From Phenylobacterium montanum (GTDB lineage: Bacteria; Pseudomonadota; Alphaproteobacteria; Caulobacterales; Caulobacteraceae), in contig NZ_CP073078.1 in NCBI RefSeq assembly GCF_018135625.1, positions 4,372,501 to 4,436,500 on the forward strand: a DNA stretch of 64,000 nucleotides, written 5' to 3'. The translations under genes and the position numbers were made by a program. Positions 16,997 through 28,564 of the stretch are shown piece by piece. Each line of letters starts with the position of its first letter. Position 1 is the stretch's first letter. The notes under the pieces are model-generated. The model was not told the origin of the DNA. It did no database searches and saw nothing but the letters and a program-made list of their open reading frames with translations.

Positions 16997-17720
16997 AGCC
17001 GAGGCCGACGGCGCGGCAGAGGGTCTGGATGCGGCCGGACGTGCCGAACTTGACGGCGACGTTGCGCAGGTGAAAGCGCACGGTCGAGGCCGACATATCG
17101 AGAATGATGCCGATCTCGGCATCGGTCTTGCCCTTCGACGCCCAGCGAAGGCACTGGACTTCCCGCCGGGTGAGACGCGGCGTGTCGGCCGGCGCCAGGA
17201 GCTGGGCTTCGGCGTGCGCCGCGATCAGGCGCAGCGCCGCCATCTGCATGGCGAAGCCGTCCCGGCGTAGCACCTCGGCCACATCGAGGGCGGTCTCGCT
17301 GGCCCAGAACACCGCGCCGACGGCGCCGGCGGGCAGGTGGATCGGCGCCACGATCGCACTGGTCACGCCGGATCCGGCGATGTCCTTGACGCCTTCGACC
17401 CGGGCGAGGGCTCGTGTGGGGCGCCAGAAAACCAGCCGCTCTTCGCAATAGCCGAACGGCTCGGCGATCAGGCGGGCAGCGTTCAGCAGCGGCGACTCCA
17501 GCGCCAGCCGGCGGTTGAGCCAATAGCCGTCGCGCGACTCGATCCAGCGGAACCGCGTCTCGCCATAGGCGCGCCCGTGCTGATCGCGCATCGGCTCAGG
17601 GTCGCCGAGGTCGCTCTGGACCGCGATGAACGGCAGGCCGTTGCGCTCGCCGAGCCCGATGACCTCGTCGCAGGCCGCCTCGATCACCTTCCAGAGGTCG
17701 GGTAGTTCGGCTTCCGTCAC
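16974..17720 (-). CDS. LuxR family transcriptional regulator with N-terminal sensing domain
   Basis: 248-residue regulator. The C-terminal LuxR HTH is clear (PRLTRREVQCLRWASKGKTD, then AEIGIILDMSASTVRFHLRN). The N-terminal 170 residues resemble the autoinducer-binding fold (DGYWLNRRLALESPLL, VIAPIHLPAGAVGAVFW), but the usual Asp-Pro pair of acyl-homoserine-lactone receptors reads Ser-Pro. The ligand may therefore not be a lactone, and no luxI homologue is in the window. The start is GTG at 17720 with a weak ribosome-binding site. It is co-oriented with and 88 nt downstream of the TonB receptor gene, and overlaps the convergent hydrolase. Confidence 0.85.
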   Translation of the reverse strand: MTEAELPDLWKVIEAACDEVIGLGERNGLPFIAVQSDLGDPEPMRDQHGRAYGETRFRWIESRDGYWLNRRLALESPLLNAARLIAEPFGYCEERLVFWRPTRALARVEGVKDIAGSGVTSAIVAPIHLPAGAVGAVFWASETALDVAEVLRRDGFAMQMAALRLIAAHAEAQLLAPADTPRLTRREVQCLRWASKGKTDAEIGIILDMSASTVRFHLRNVAVKFGTSGRIQTLCRAVGLGFIGARAR

Positions 17721-17808
17721 GCCTTGCCTTGCCCCGATCCTCGTTCGGCTGTGGGCCGACCGCTCAAGTTCGCGAGAGAGGGTACCTGAGCGGCGGCCCG
17801 GGAGACGA

Positions 17809-20334
17809 TCAATACTTGAACGACAGCGAAGCGCCGAACGTGGTCGGCTGGCCGGGGAAGCGCACGACGCTGTTGGCGTTGCTGGCCACCGCCGTCCAGT
17901 AGTAGGCGTCGGTGATGTTCCGGTCCCAGATCATGAACTCCCAACGGTCGTTCAGGGCATGTATGCCCACGCTGGCGTTGAGCAGGCCATAGCCCTTGAT
18001 GCCGAACAGCGGATCCTCGCCCAGGTCGGCGTGCGAGCGGGACTGGTAGCGGCCGTTGAGCGCCGCCTGCAGTCCGATCGCATCGTTGATCGGGTGATCG
18101 TAGAGCAGGGTCAGGCTGGTCTGCCAGGTCGGGCTGAGCGGGAACTGCGCGCCGGCGAAGTTCTGCGGCAGGCCGGCGGCGTTGATGCCGACGTACTTCT
18201 GGACTTCGGTCTGCAGATAGGTGACCGAGGCGGTGGCCGTCAGGCTGTGGGTCACCCGCCAGGTCACGTCGCTGTCGATGCCGTAGGCCTGGGATTTCGG
18301 GATGTTCACCAAGCGCGCCAGCGCCGTGTAGATCGGGTCGGCGAAGTAGCCGCTGAGCTGCTTGTCCTTGTAGTCGTTGTAGAAGATCGAGGCGTTGACC
18401 TGCAGCCGCCGGTCGGCCAGCAGGGCCTTCACCCCGACTTCGTAGCCGGTCAGCAGCTCCTGTCGGGCCGGCGCGTCGGACGTGTCGATATTGGCGGCGT
18501 TGATCGGCGTGTCGCCGGCCTTGGCGCCCCGGGCGATGGCGGCATAGGCGAGCACGCCGGGCTTGATGGTCCAATCCAGCGAAACGCGGCCGGCGACGTT
18601 GGTTTCATCCAGCTTGGAGCGCACCAGGCCGAAGCTGTTGGTCGGCGGGTCGAAGCTGACGCAGCCGTTGGGCTGCACCGCGGCGGGGAAGTTCCCGCCG
18701 CCATAAACCAGTCCATAGAGGAAGCGGTTGAACAGGTTCACCGTGGGCAGGAGGTTGCCGTTGTAGGCGAACGAGCATCCGCGGAAGGTCTGGCGGTCGT
18801 CGGTGTAGCGGATGCCGGTGGTGAGCTTCAGAGCGTCGGTCAGGCGCCAGTCCGCATTGGCGAACAGGCTCCAGGTGTCTGTGTCCAGATCGCCGATGTC
18901 GCTGTAGGTGCGGAAGGCCTGGGCGACGTCCTGGGCGGTATAGCCGAAGGTGTTGAAGGGGCTGGCGACCAGGCCCCCGGCCGGGATGGGGCCGCCGCCG
19001 TAGAGGGTGAGCAGCCGGATGGCGGTGACGTTGGCGTTCTCGCCCAGCAGGGTCCGGTCACCGTCGGTGATGGAGTCGTGGCCGTAGTAGCCGCCGACCA
19101 GCCAGTGGCCGAGCCGGGTGTCGCCCTCGAGGTGAACGTCCTCGGAAATGGAGCGGATGGTCCCATCGACCTGCTGCACCAGGAGTTCGTAGGGCGCGCC
19201 GCTCCAGTCGAACGCCGCATGCCGGGTCAGGTCGTTGTAGCCGGTCAGGCTGACCAGTTTCGCATTGTCGCCGAGGCTGTAGTCCAGGCGCAGCTTGACG
19301 GCGTAGAAGTCGTCATTCTCGCGCAAGGGGCCTGCCACGCCCGTGCCGGTCCCGACGTTGGCGCTGCGTTGCGCGGCCGGCTCCCAGTCGGCCTGAGTAT
19401 CGCTGCTCGGCGCATGGCTGGCGATGTAGGCGGCCAGACCCGGCGTATTGAACGGGCTGAAGGCGCCCCCGGCCGCGGGGTCGGTATTGGGCGTGAAGCC
19501 GATCGCCTGGGCGGCGGTGGTGTCGGAGCCGTTGTGCCAGCCGGAAAACGAGGCGTCGATGCGCAGCTTAGAGGTCGGTTCGGCGGCGAGCGAGGCGCGC
19601 CAGCCGTAGCGGCTCACACGCCCCTGCCGGTCGCCCGGGCGGGTGTCGCTGACCTGCCAGCCCTCGTCGCTGTTCTCTGTGCGGAAGGCGAGGCGCCCCT
19701 GGACGCCGGGCATCAGCGGCCCGCTGACGAAGCCCTCGAAGTTATGGGTCTGGTAGTTGCCGATCTCGGCGGTGGCGCCCGCCGCGAAGCTTTCGGACGG
19801 CTTGTTGGTGATGAAATCGATCAGGCCCGCCGTGGCGTTGCGCCCGTACAGCGTGCCCTGGGGGCCTTTCAGCACCTCGACGCGCTGAAGGTCGAAGATC
19901 GGCCCCGTGTTCATGAACGGATAGGGATAGGCGACTTCGTCGGTATAGGTCCCGACGGTCGAGGTGGCCGACAGGTTGATGGTGTTGAAGCCGATCCCGC
20001 GCAGCGTATAGATCGGCACGCCTTCATAGCCCTGGGACACGGTGAAGCTCGGCGCCACCGCGCTGAGGTCCTTGGTGCTGGTCACGTGCAGCTGGGTCAG
20101 CTCCGCGCCCCGGAAGGCCTGGATGGCCATGCCGATCTTGTTCGCGGTCTCTTCGCGGCGCTGGGCGGTGACGACGATCGATTCGATGGTCTCCGGCTGG
20201 GCCGACGCGGCCTTGGCCGGCGGCGCGGACTGCGCATGGGCGAACGTGGCCGCCATGAGCGCCGGCAGCGAAGCGCCGAGCGCCAACGCGGCGCGGCGCG
20301 CCGTTGCTACTAAGGTTTGCATGCGCGTCTTCAT
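17809..20334 (-). CDS. TonB-dependent outer-membrane receptor
   Basis: 841-residue receptor that imports an unknown substrate using the TonB-ExbBD proton-motive system. The signal peptide ends at AHA near residue 33. A TonB box-like ESIVVTAQRREET is followed by the plug domain (VSQGYEGVPIYTLRGIGFNT, DLQRVEVLKGPQGTLYGRNATAGLIDFITNKP) and a 22-strand barrel ending in the expected terminal aromatic (LSFKY). The sequence style is that of the large sphingomonad/caulobacter carbohydrate and xenobiotic receptors. Its position upstream of an LuxR regulator and downstream of an acyl-CoA dehydrogenase suggests uptake of a lipophilic carbon source. Confidence 0.93.
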   Translation of the reverse strand: MKTRMQTLVATARRAALALGASLPALMAATFAHAQSAPPAKAASAQPETIESIVVTAQRREETANKIGMAIQAFRGAELTQLHVTSTKDLSAVAPSFTVSQGYEGVPIYTLRGIGFNTINLSATSTVGTYTDEVAYPYPFMNTGPIFDLQRVEVLKGPQGTLYGRNATAGLIDFITNKPSESFAAGATAEIGNYQTHNFEGFVSGPLMPGVQGRLAFRTENSDEGWQVSDTRPGDRQGRVSRYGWRASLAAEPTSKLRIDASFSGWHNGSDTTAAQAIGFTPNTDPAAGGAFSPFNTPGLAAYIASHAPSSDTQADWEPAAQRSANVGTGTGVAGPLRENDDFYAVKLRLDYSLGDNAKLVSLTGYNDLTRHAAFDWSGAPYELLVQQVDGTIRSISEDVHLEGDTRLGHWLVGGYYGHDSITDGDRTLLGENANVTAIRLLTLYGGGPIPAGGLVASPFNTFGYTAQDVAQAFRTYSDIGDLDTDTWSLFANADWRLTDALKLTTGIRYTDDRQTFRGCSFAYNGNLLPTVNLFNRFLYGLVYGGGNFPAAVQPNGCVSFDPPTNSFGLVRSKLDETNVAGRVSLDWTIKPGVLAYAAIARGAKAGDTPINAANIDTSDAPARQELLTGYEVGVKALLADRRLQVNASIFYNDYKDKQLSGYFADPIYTALARLVNIPKSQAYGIDSDVTWRVTHSLTATASVTYLQTEVQKYVGINAAGLPQNFAGAQFPLSPTWQTSLTLLYDHPINDAIGLQAALNGRYQSRSHADLGEDPLFGIKGYGLLNASVGIHALNDRWEFMIWDRNITDAYYWTAVASNANSVVRFPGQPTTFGASLSFKY

Positions 20335-20433
20335 CCCTCTGGGGCGCCGTTCGGCGGCTTGCTCTGTGTGGGCGCCAAGCTTTCCGACGATCCCGCCCCG
20401 CGCAACCTGTCGAAGCTGACAGGGTCGGCCGCG

Positions 20434-21636
20434 TCAGAGTCCCAGAGTGCGGTGGGCCAGGATGTCGCGTTGGATCTCGTTCGAGCCGCCGTAGATCGAG
20501 GCGGCCCGGTTGTTGAGATAGCGGGCCTGGGCCATCAGGCTGTGCTCGGGCCCGATCGGCGCGACCGTCGATCCGGCCCGGCGGGCCTCGGGCTGATAGG
20601 GGGACCCGTAGTGCGCGGCGCCGAGCAGGAACAGCTCATCGAATTGCTGCATCAACTCGGTGGACTGGATCTTGAGCATGGACGAGGCCGGCCCGGGCGG
20701 CACGCCCGCGGACAGGGCCGCCATCACTCGCCGCTCGGTCATGTCGATGGCGTCCAGGCTGATGGTCGCCTGTCCCAGCCGGCGACGGAACGCCGGCTCA
20801 TCGACCAGGCGCCCGCCGTCGTCGGCCTGTTCCTGGCTCGCGAGGCGCACCAGGCGTTCGAGGGTCACGCGCAGCCCCGCCGCCGCCCCGCCGCCGCGCT
20901 CGAATTCGAGGAGATACTTGGCGACGGTCCAGCCCTGGTTCTCTTCGCCGACCCGGCCGCTGAGGGGGACGCGGACATTGTCGAAGAAGACCTGGTTGAC
21001 CTCGTGCTCGCCGGCCAGGGTGATGATCGGGCGCACCGTGACGCCGGGACTCGCCATCTCCAGCAGCAGGAAGGTGATCCCGGCCTGCGGTTTGCCTTCC
21101 CGGCGGGTGCGGACCAGGCAGAACATCCGGTTCGCCCAGTGGGCGTGGGTGGTCCAGATCTTGGTCCCGTTCAGGACATAGTGGTCGCCATCCTGGACGG
21201 CCTGCAGCTGCAGGGCGCCCAGGTCCGACCCTGCGCCGGGTTCCGAATAACCCTGGCACCAGTAGTCTTCGCCCGACAGGATGCGGGGCAGGTAGTGGGC
21301 CTTCTGTTCCGGCGTTCCGAAGCCCATGATCACGGGCCCGACCATCTTCAGGCCCATCGGGGCCAGGCTCGGCGCGCCGGCCCGCGCGCATTCGGCGGCG
21401 AAGATATAGCGCTGCATCTCGGTCCAGCCGGGCCCGCCATACTCGACCGGCCAGGAGGGCGCGACCCAGCCCCTCTCATGCAGGATGCGCTGCCAGGCGA
21501 GGCTGTAGGTCTTGTCCATGAAGACGCTGGAAGCGCGCCGGCCGGCTTCCTGCAGATCCGGCGGCAGGGCCGCGTCGAGAAAATCCCTCACCTGGTCGCG
21601 AAAGGCCACGTCGTCTTCGGTGAGGTCCAGGTTCAA
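20434..21636 (-). CDS. Acyl-CoA dehydrogenase
   Basis: 400-residue FAD enzyme of the acyl-CoA dehydrogenase superfamily. The FAD/substrate segments QGYSEPGAGSDLGALQ and WTTHAHWANRMFCLVRT, and the terminal IYGGSNEIQRDILAHRTLGL, are clear. Its style is that of the subfamily used for branched, cyclic or steroid side-chain CoA esters. It appears to start at a TTG (21636), seven bases after a strong AAGGAG; no ATG precedes the first conserved residues. It lies between the mpaB-like gene and the TonB receptor on the same strand. Confidence 0.92.
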   Translation of the reverse strand: MNLDLTEDDVAFRDQVRDFLDAALPPDLQEAGRRASSVFMDKTYSLAWQRILHERGWVAPSWPVEYGGPGWTEMQRYIFAAECARAGAPSLAPMGLKMVGPVIMGFGTPEQKAHYLPRILSGEDYWCQGYSEPGAGSDLGALQLQAVQDGDHYVLNGTKIWTTHAHWANRMFCLVRTRREGKPQAGITFLLLEMASPGVTVRPIITLAGEHEVNQVFFDNVRVPLSGRVGEENQGWTVAKYLLEFERGGGAAAGLRVTLERLVRLASQEQADDGGRLVDEPAFRRRLGQATISLDAIDMTERRVMAALSAGVPPGPASSMLKIQSTELMQQFDELFLLGAAHYGSPYQPEARRAGSTVAPIGPEHSLMAQARYLNNRAASIYGGSNEIQRDILAHRTLGL

Positions 21637-21769
21637 ATCTGATCTCCTTGGGGCGCGGTCGACCCGTCATCCATCGATGGACGCGGAGAAGGCCGCACAC
21701 AAGCTGTCGGGATTGATAGCGTTTCGAGCCGGCGTCGGTATCGGCGATCGCAAGATGGTCAGGCGCGCC

Positions 21770-22705
21770 TCATCCTCTGCGCGCCAGGATCTCCGATTGC
21801 CGCCCGGGGGGAAGCCAGGCGAATTCGCCGGGCAGCCCCATGCGCACGGCGGCTTGCCAGGCCGGGGACTTGCGATCCCGGATGGTGTCCGCCAGTCGGC
21901 CGAAAACGCGCAGGACGGCGCGATCGGCCGCCGTCAGGTTCCACTCCGCGCCGAGTTCGAGCCTGTTGCGAACCAGGTCGGGCAGGATCGAGACAGCGCC
22001 TTTGGCCAGGGCGCGATGCAGGAACTTGGGCGCGCTGGGCGCCGCCTTGCCCGAGGCGATGATGCCGAGGAATTCGAGATTGATCGAGTGGGGTTCGAAG
22101 TCGGGCGCCAGGGCGGCCATCATCTCCAGGAACTCGGCCTCCGACCTGACCGGGCGCCGCACGCCATAGAGCTGGCTGACGGAGACGCCTTCTGAGAAAA
22201 ATCTGGCTTGATCTTCGTCCGTCAGGGGGCGGACGAAGCTGTGATAGGCCTTCATGAAGCCGAAGGCGGCGGTGGCGTGGACCCAGTCCAGGAGTTCAGG
22301 CTCCAGGGCCTTGTAGGCCCGGCCGTCGGGCGTGACGCCCGAAACCTTGCTGTGCAGGCGATTGACGCCGGCGATCACCCGCCGGGCCGCGGAGGCCGGG
22401 CCATAGACGCCGACCATGGCGGCGGCGCCGGTCCGTCTCGAGCGTCCGATAGGATCGATCCGATAGACCGAATGGTCCCACACGCCGCTGCGGATCCGCG
22501 CATCGGCGAATTCGAGCAGCACGGCGGCGACTCCGCCGACGCCCAGGGCGACCGGGTTGCGGAACACGCGCCATTGCACTGAATCCGGCGGCACGAGCGA
22601 GGGCTCGCCGAGGGGATTGAGAAAGTCGATCGGGGCTTCTCGCGCCGCCGCCGCCTTGGCGGTTTCGTGAAGCTCGAAATCCGCTGCTGGGCTATGAGCG
22701 GTCAT
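21770..22705 (-). CDS. MpaB-like oxygenase (DUF2236)
   Basis: 311-residue protein of the DUF2236 family, which includes latex-cleaving rubber oxygenase Lcp and fungal MpaB prenyl-chain oxygenase; these b-type haem enzymes cleave isoprenoid double bonds. The helical core shows WRVFRNPVALGVGGVAAVLL, GPASAARRVIAGVNRLHSKV, WVHATAAFGFMKAYHSF (containing a candidate haem-ligand His) and GEFAWLPPGRQ. There is no signal peptide. The ATG at 22705 has GGAGA upstream. Together with the adjacent acyl-CoA dehydrogenase and TonB receptor it suggests degradation of a terpenoid-like compound; this is inference. Confidence 0.8.
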   Translation of the reverse strand: MTAHSPAADFELHETAKAAAAREAPIDFLNPLGEPSLVPPDSVQWRVFRNPVALGVGGVAAVLLEFADARIRSGVWDHSVYRIDPIGRSRRTGAAAMVGVYGPASAARRVIAGVNRLHSKVSGVTPDGRAYKALEPELLDWVHATAAFGFMKAYHSFVRPLTDEDQARFFSEGVSVSQLYGVRRPVRSEAEFLEMMAALAPDFEPHSINLEFLGIIASGKAAPSAPKFLHRALAKGAVSILPDLVRNRLELGAEWNLTAADRAVLRVFGRLADTIRDRKSPAWQAAVRMGLPGEFAWLPPGRQSEILARRG

Positions 22706-23029
22706 GTGTTCTCTCCCCGGTCAGCGCGCCGCCAAACCTCGACTTGCTGGTGTCGGAGCGAAGGGCGCGCGCGTCAACCTGATGGTTTTGGGAGGGGGCT
22801 GAGCCGCCAGCCGACCTGAGACGCCTTCGTGGCGGTCTCAGGAAAGGAACCGCTTGCCTCCGACCCCTGCGATCTCGCCGATTTGGCCGGGACGCTTGCT
22901 GACCGATATGCGTACGGCGTAGGGCCAGACCGGCCAGGGGCGGTCGCGCGGTGAGCAAGCCCGGGACGGAAGACGGCTCCGGGGGCAGGATACCGACCCC
23001 AGGAATGCTCCCCGTCTGCGCCTGTCCCG
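22706..23029. other. 324-bp intergenic region between mpaB-like gene and vapC
   Basis: No convincing coding sequence was found; the open frames here are short and arginine/proline-rich. It contains one strong hairpin at 22815-22842 (CCTGAGACGCC, TTCGT loop, GGCGGTCTCAGG, one bulged base). No T-run follows on either strand, so it is not a standard terminator. Confidence 0.5.
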
Positions 23030-23485
23030 TCAGCCGAGCAGCGGAAACTTGCCCGGATCATCCTCCCAGGGATTGAACACCGCCGCCCCGCAGTGACGCA
23101 CATCCTTGGTGTTTCGGGTCACGAAGTACAGGCCGGCCTCGACGGCCGTCGCCGCCAACAGTGTGTCGACGACCGAGGGAGGCTGGCCGGTGCCGCGCCT
23201 GATGCGGCCGGCGAGGGCGCCCCAGCGAAGGACCACAGCATTGGTGAGCGGGAGGACCCGCGCGCCGAAGCGCACCGCAATGGCGTCCCGGGCTGCGGCG
23301 TATCGGGCGCGGGAAGGATTGGTTTCGGCGAGTTGGTGGACCCCCTTATCGTACTCGGCCAGGGTCAGGATGCTGATGAACATCCGCCTCTCGTCCTGGC
23401 CTGCGGCCCAGGCCATGACTGACGGCGCGCCATTGGCGGCGGACAGCGAGGCGATGACGTTAGTGTCCAGCAGCCAGCCGTTCAA
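23030..23485 (-). CDS. vapC: VapC-type PIN-domain toxin
   Basis: 151-residue endoribonuclease toxin that would cleave tRNA or rRNA when free of its antitoxin. The acidic PIN-domain residues are visible at Asp7 (LLDTNV), Glu44 (LAEYDKG), Asp107 (SVVDTLL) and Asp128 (NTKDV), so the active site looks intact. The start is TTG at 23485, overlapping the antitoxin stop by 4 nt (TTGA), which would keep toxin synthesis low and coupled. The pairing with a Phd/YefM-type antitoxin is a known combination (FitB/VapC type). Confidence 0.92.
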   Translation of the reverse strand: MNGWLLDTNVIASLSAANGAPSVMAWAAGQDERRMFISILTLAEYDKGVHQLAETNPSRARYAAARDAIAVRFGARVLPLTNAVVLRWGALAGRIRRGTGQPPSVVDTLLAATAVEAGLYFVTRNTKDVRHCGAAVFNPWEDDPGKFPLLG

Positions 23486-23754
23486 AGCTCGGTCTCGCGG
23501 CCGAAATCCTGCTCGCGCTCTATTTCGAGTCCCTCGAGGTGCAGACCTTGAAGGAATTCGACCAGGGACTGGGTTGGCTTCGGCCCAGCGAGACGTTCGT
23601 ATTCTCCGGCGTCGAGAACCACAACGGCAGGCCGGCCGCGCACGGTGACCGCTTGAGGCCCCTCGTCGTGCGCCCGGCGCACCAGTTCGCTGAAACGCGC
23701 CTTGGCGTCCTCCAGCTTCCAGGCTGGCGGCGCTGTGGCGGCGGATTTAGGCAT
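23482..23754 (-). CDS. Phd/YefM-type antitoxin
   Basis: 90-residue antitoxin. The N-terminal DNA-binding fold reads WKLEDAKARFSELVRRAHDEGPQ and then AVTVRGRPAVVVLDAGEYERL, a canonical Phd/YefM domain. The C-terminal part (SLVEFLQGLHLEGLEIEREQDF) is the acidic toxin-binding tail. An ATG start at 23754 follows an AGGAG. A perfect 16-bp palindrome covers the ribosome-binding site region and is the likely autoregulatory operator bound by the antitoxin and the antitoxin-toxin complex. Confidence 0.92.
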   Translation of the reverse strand: MPKSAATAPPAWKLEDAKARFSELVRRAHDEGPQAVTVRGRPAVVVLDAGEYERLAGPKPTQSLVEFLQGLHLEGLEIEREQDFGRETEL

Positions 23755-23764
23755 GACTGCGCTC

Positions 23765-23780
23765 CTGACTAGCTAGTCAG
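23765..23780. promoter_or_regulatory. Palindromic operator of phd-vapC operon
   Basis: CTGACTAGCTAGTCAG is a perfect 16-bp palindrome ending 11 nt before the antitoxin ATG and touching its Shine-Dalgarno sequence. Phd-family antitoxins autorepress by binding short palindromes just upstream of their gene. Confidence 0.75.
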
Positions 23781-23826
23781 ATGTAGCAGTCACGAGCGTG
23801 TCTCGCCAGTCGGAGGTAACTTCGCC

Positions 23827-26592
<2,766 letters not shown>

Positions 26593-26711
26593 GCGAAGGG
26601 GGTCCGATAGAGCTTGCGGCGTAACGGCCGCTTGGGGACTGTCTTAGCCCTAGCCCGCTCGAAAAACCGCTGAAAATGGCGCGCGAGACTTAAGCAGCGG
26701 CCTCGCCGGTG

Positions 26712-27815
26712 TCAACGTAAGCCGGGGGCTATGGGTGACAGGCTGACGCTGCGCTCCTTTCCGTCACGCGGCTTCGCGAGCTGCGCCACGGCCCAGGCCG
26801 CGGCATCGCGCACGACGTCGGAGGCGTCGTCCCGCAGTGCCTGCGCCGTCTCGGCCAGCGCAGGGTCGGCGGAATTGCCGATGGCGTAGAGCACGTTGCG
26901 TACGAAGCGGTCGCGGCCGATGCGCTTGACCGGGCTCTTGGCGAACAGGGCGCGAAAGGCCGCATCGTCCAGCCGGGCGAGGTCGGCCAGGGCCGGCGCC
27001 TTCAGGGCCTCGCGGGCCTGCAGCGCCATTTCGCGCGAGGCCCGGGCGAACTTGTTCCAAGGGCAGACGGCCAGACAGTCGTCGCAGCCGTAGATTCGGT
27101 TGCCCATCGCGGCCCGGAATTCGGGCGGCACGGGGCCGGCATGCTCGATGGTCAGGTAGGAGATGCAGCGGCGGGCGTCGAGCTGGTAGGGCGCCGGGAA
27201 GGCCGCGGTCGGGCAGATGTCCAGACAGGCGCGGCAGGCGCCGCAGTGGTCGGTCTCCGCTGCGTCAGGGGCGAGGACGCTGTCGGTCAGGATCGAGCCC
27301 AGGAATAGCCAGGAGCCGAAGGCGCGCGAGACCAGGTTGGTGTGTTTGCCCTGCCAGCCAAGGCCCGCGCTCTGGGCCAGAGGCTTTTCCATCAGGGGGG
27401 CGGTATCGACGAACACCTTCAGTTCGCAGCCGGTCTCGGCGACCAGCCAGCGGGCCAGGGCCTTCAGCCGCTTCTTGATCAGCTCGTGATAGTCGTCGCC
27501 CTGGGCGTAGACCGAGATGGCGCCGCGCGAGCGGTGTTCCAGAATCGCCAGCGGATCGGCCTCGGGACCGTAGTTGACGCCGAGCACGATGGCCGAGCGA
27601 GCGCCGGGCCACATGGCTTTCGGGTGCGCGCGGCGCGCCCGGGTGGTCTCCATCCAGGCCATTTCGCCATGCCGGCCGGCCTCGACGAATTCCGCCAGCC
27701 GCGCCGCCGCCGGCCAGGCCTGCTCGATTGAGGCGAAGCCGCAGACGTCGAAGCCCAGGGTCTCGGCCTCGGCGCGGATCCGGCGTTCGATGGGCTCAGA
27801 AATCGAGGTCGTCAT
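26712..27815 (-). CDS. queG: Epoxyqueuosine reductase QueG
   Basis: 367-residue cobalamin-dependent iron-sulfur enzyme that reduces epoxyqueuosine to queuosine in tRNA. Two [4Fe-4S] clusters are marked by [16 protein letters not shown] and [11 protein letters not shown]. The N-terminal FGFDVCGF-like start, [21 protein letters not shown] and a short C-terminal HEAT-like tail complete the family. The GST gene lies immediately upstream on the same strand and its stop overlaps the queG start by 20 nt, so the two are co-transcribed. Confidence 0.96.
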   Translation of the reverse strand: MTTSISEPIERRIRAEAETLGFDVCGFASIEQAWPAAARLAEFVEAGRHGEMAWMETTRARRAHPKAMWPGARSAIVLGVNYGPEADPLAILEHRSRGAISVYAQGDDYHELIKKRLKALARWLVAETGCELKVFVDTAPLMEKPLAQSAGLGWQGKHTNLVSRAFGSWLFLGSILTDSVLAPDAAETDHCGACRACLDICPTAAFPAPYQLDARRCISYLTIEHAGPVPPEFRAAMGNRIYGCDDCLAVCPWNKFARASREMALQAREALKAPALADLARLDDAAFRALFAKSPVKRIGRDRFVRNVLYAIGNSADPALAETAQALRDDASDVVRDAAAWAVAQLAKPRDGKERSVSLSPIAPGLR

Positions 27816-28482
27816 AGTGGGCGACCGGGGCCAGGCCCGGCCAACGGTCGGTCAGCAGCGGCCTGAAGCAGGGCCGCGACTTGATCTTGGTGTACCAGGT
27901 GCGCGCGGCCGGGAAATCGGTCCAGGGCACGTCGCCGAAATAGTCGATCACCGAGAAATTGGCGGCGGCGGCGAAGTCGGCCAGGCTGAGCCGGCGCCCG
28001 TTCAGCCAGTCGCGCTCGGTCAGCAGCTTTTCCACATAGCCGAGATGGGCCCGCAAGGCTTCACGGCCGGCGCGCATATTGGCCGGGTCCGGGGCGCCGA
28101 GGCCCAGCAGGCGCTTTTCCATCTTCTCGTGCAGCAAGAGGCCGTTGACCTCGTAGTCGAACTTGCGGTCGAACCATTGCAGCAGGCGCCGGGTCTCGGC
28201 CCGCTCGGCCAGGTCGCGCCCCATCAGCTCAGGCTCGGGCGTGACCTCTTCCAGGTGCTCCAGGATCGCGCGGCTCTCGCAGACCACCAGGGTCTTGCCG
28301 CCGTCGGTTTCCACCAGCACGGGGGTCATGCCGGAGGGGTTCAGCCGGGTCAGCTCGGGCCGGCGCTCCCAATAACGTTCGGCAACCTCGTGGAACGCCA
28401 CCCGCTTTTCGCCCAGCGCCAGGCGCACCTGGCGCGAGGCCGGGTCCAGCGGAAAATGATGCAGGGTGCGCTCGACGGTCAT
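27796..28482 (-). CDS. Glutathione S-transferase family protein
   Basis: 228-residue protein with an N-terminal thioredoxin fold ([43 protein letters not shown] with the conserved Glu-Ser glutathione contact) and a C-terminal all-alpha domain ([20 protein letters not shown]). A Ser-type active-site residue is likely. The substrate is unknown. It overlaps queG by 20 nt, and a terminator hairpin separates it from the CDF gene upstream. Confidence 0.92.
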   Translation of the reverse strand: MTVERTLHHFPLDPASRQVRLALGEKRVAFHEVAERYWERRPELTRLNPSGMTPVLVETDGGKTLVVCESRAILEHLEEVTPEPELMGRDLAERAETRRLLQWFDRKFDYEVNGLLLHEKMEKRLLGLGAPDPANMRAGREALRAHLGYVEKLLTERDWLNGRRLSLADFAAAANFSVIDYFGDVPWTDFPAARTWYTKIKSRPCFRPLLTDRWPGLAPVAHYDDLDF

Positions 28483-28488
28483 GATCTG

Positions 28489-28539
28489 AAAAACTCGGCC
28501 CGCATTCTTCGGTCGCTATCGTTCAATAGCGCCGGGCCG
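28489..28539 (-). terminator. Rho-independent terminator of CDF transporter gene
   Basis: On the minus strand, CGGCCCG and CGGGCCG form an outer stem with an inner GCTAT/ATAGC stem, followed by a five-base T-run (28489-28493). It is 26 nt beyond the CDF stop codon and ends before the GST start. Confidence 0.65.
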
Positions 28540-28564
28540 TCTTAAGGGATCGTTTACCGCGTCT

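Noticed and set aside
16974-17720. Acyl-homoserine-lactone quorum sensing
   Set aside because: The LuxR protein lacks the usual Asp-Pro of lactone receptors and no synthase gene is in the window.
22815-22842. Hairpin after vapC as a terminator
   Set aside because: A strong stem exists but no T-run follows on either strand; reported only within the intergenic note.
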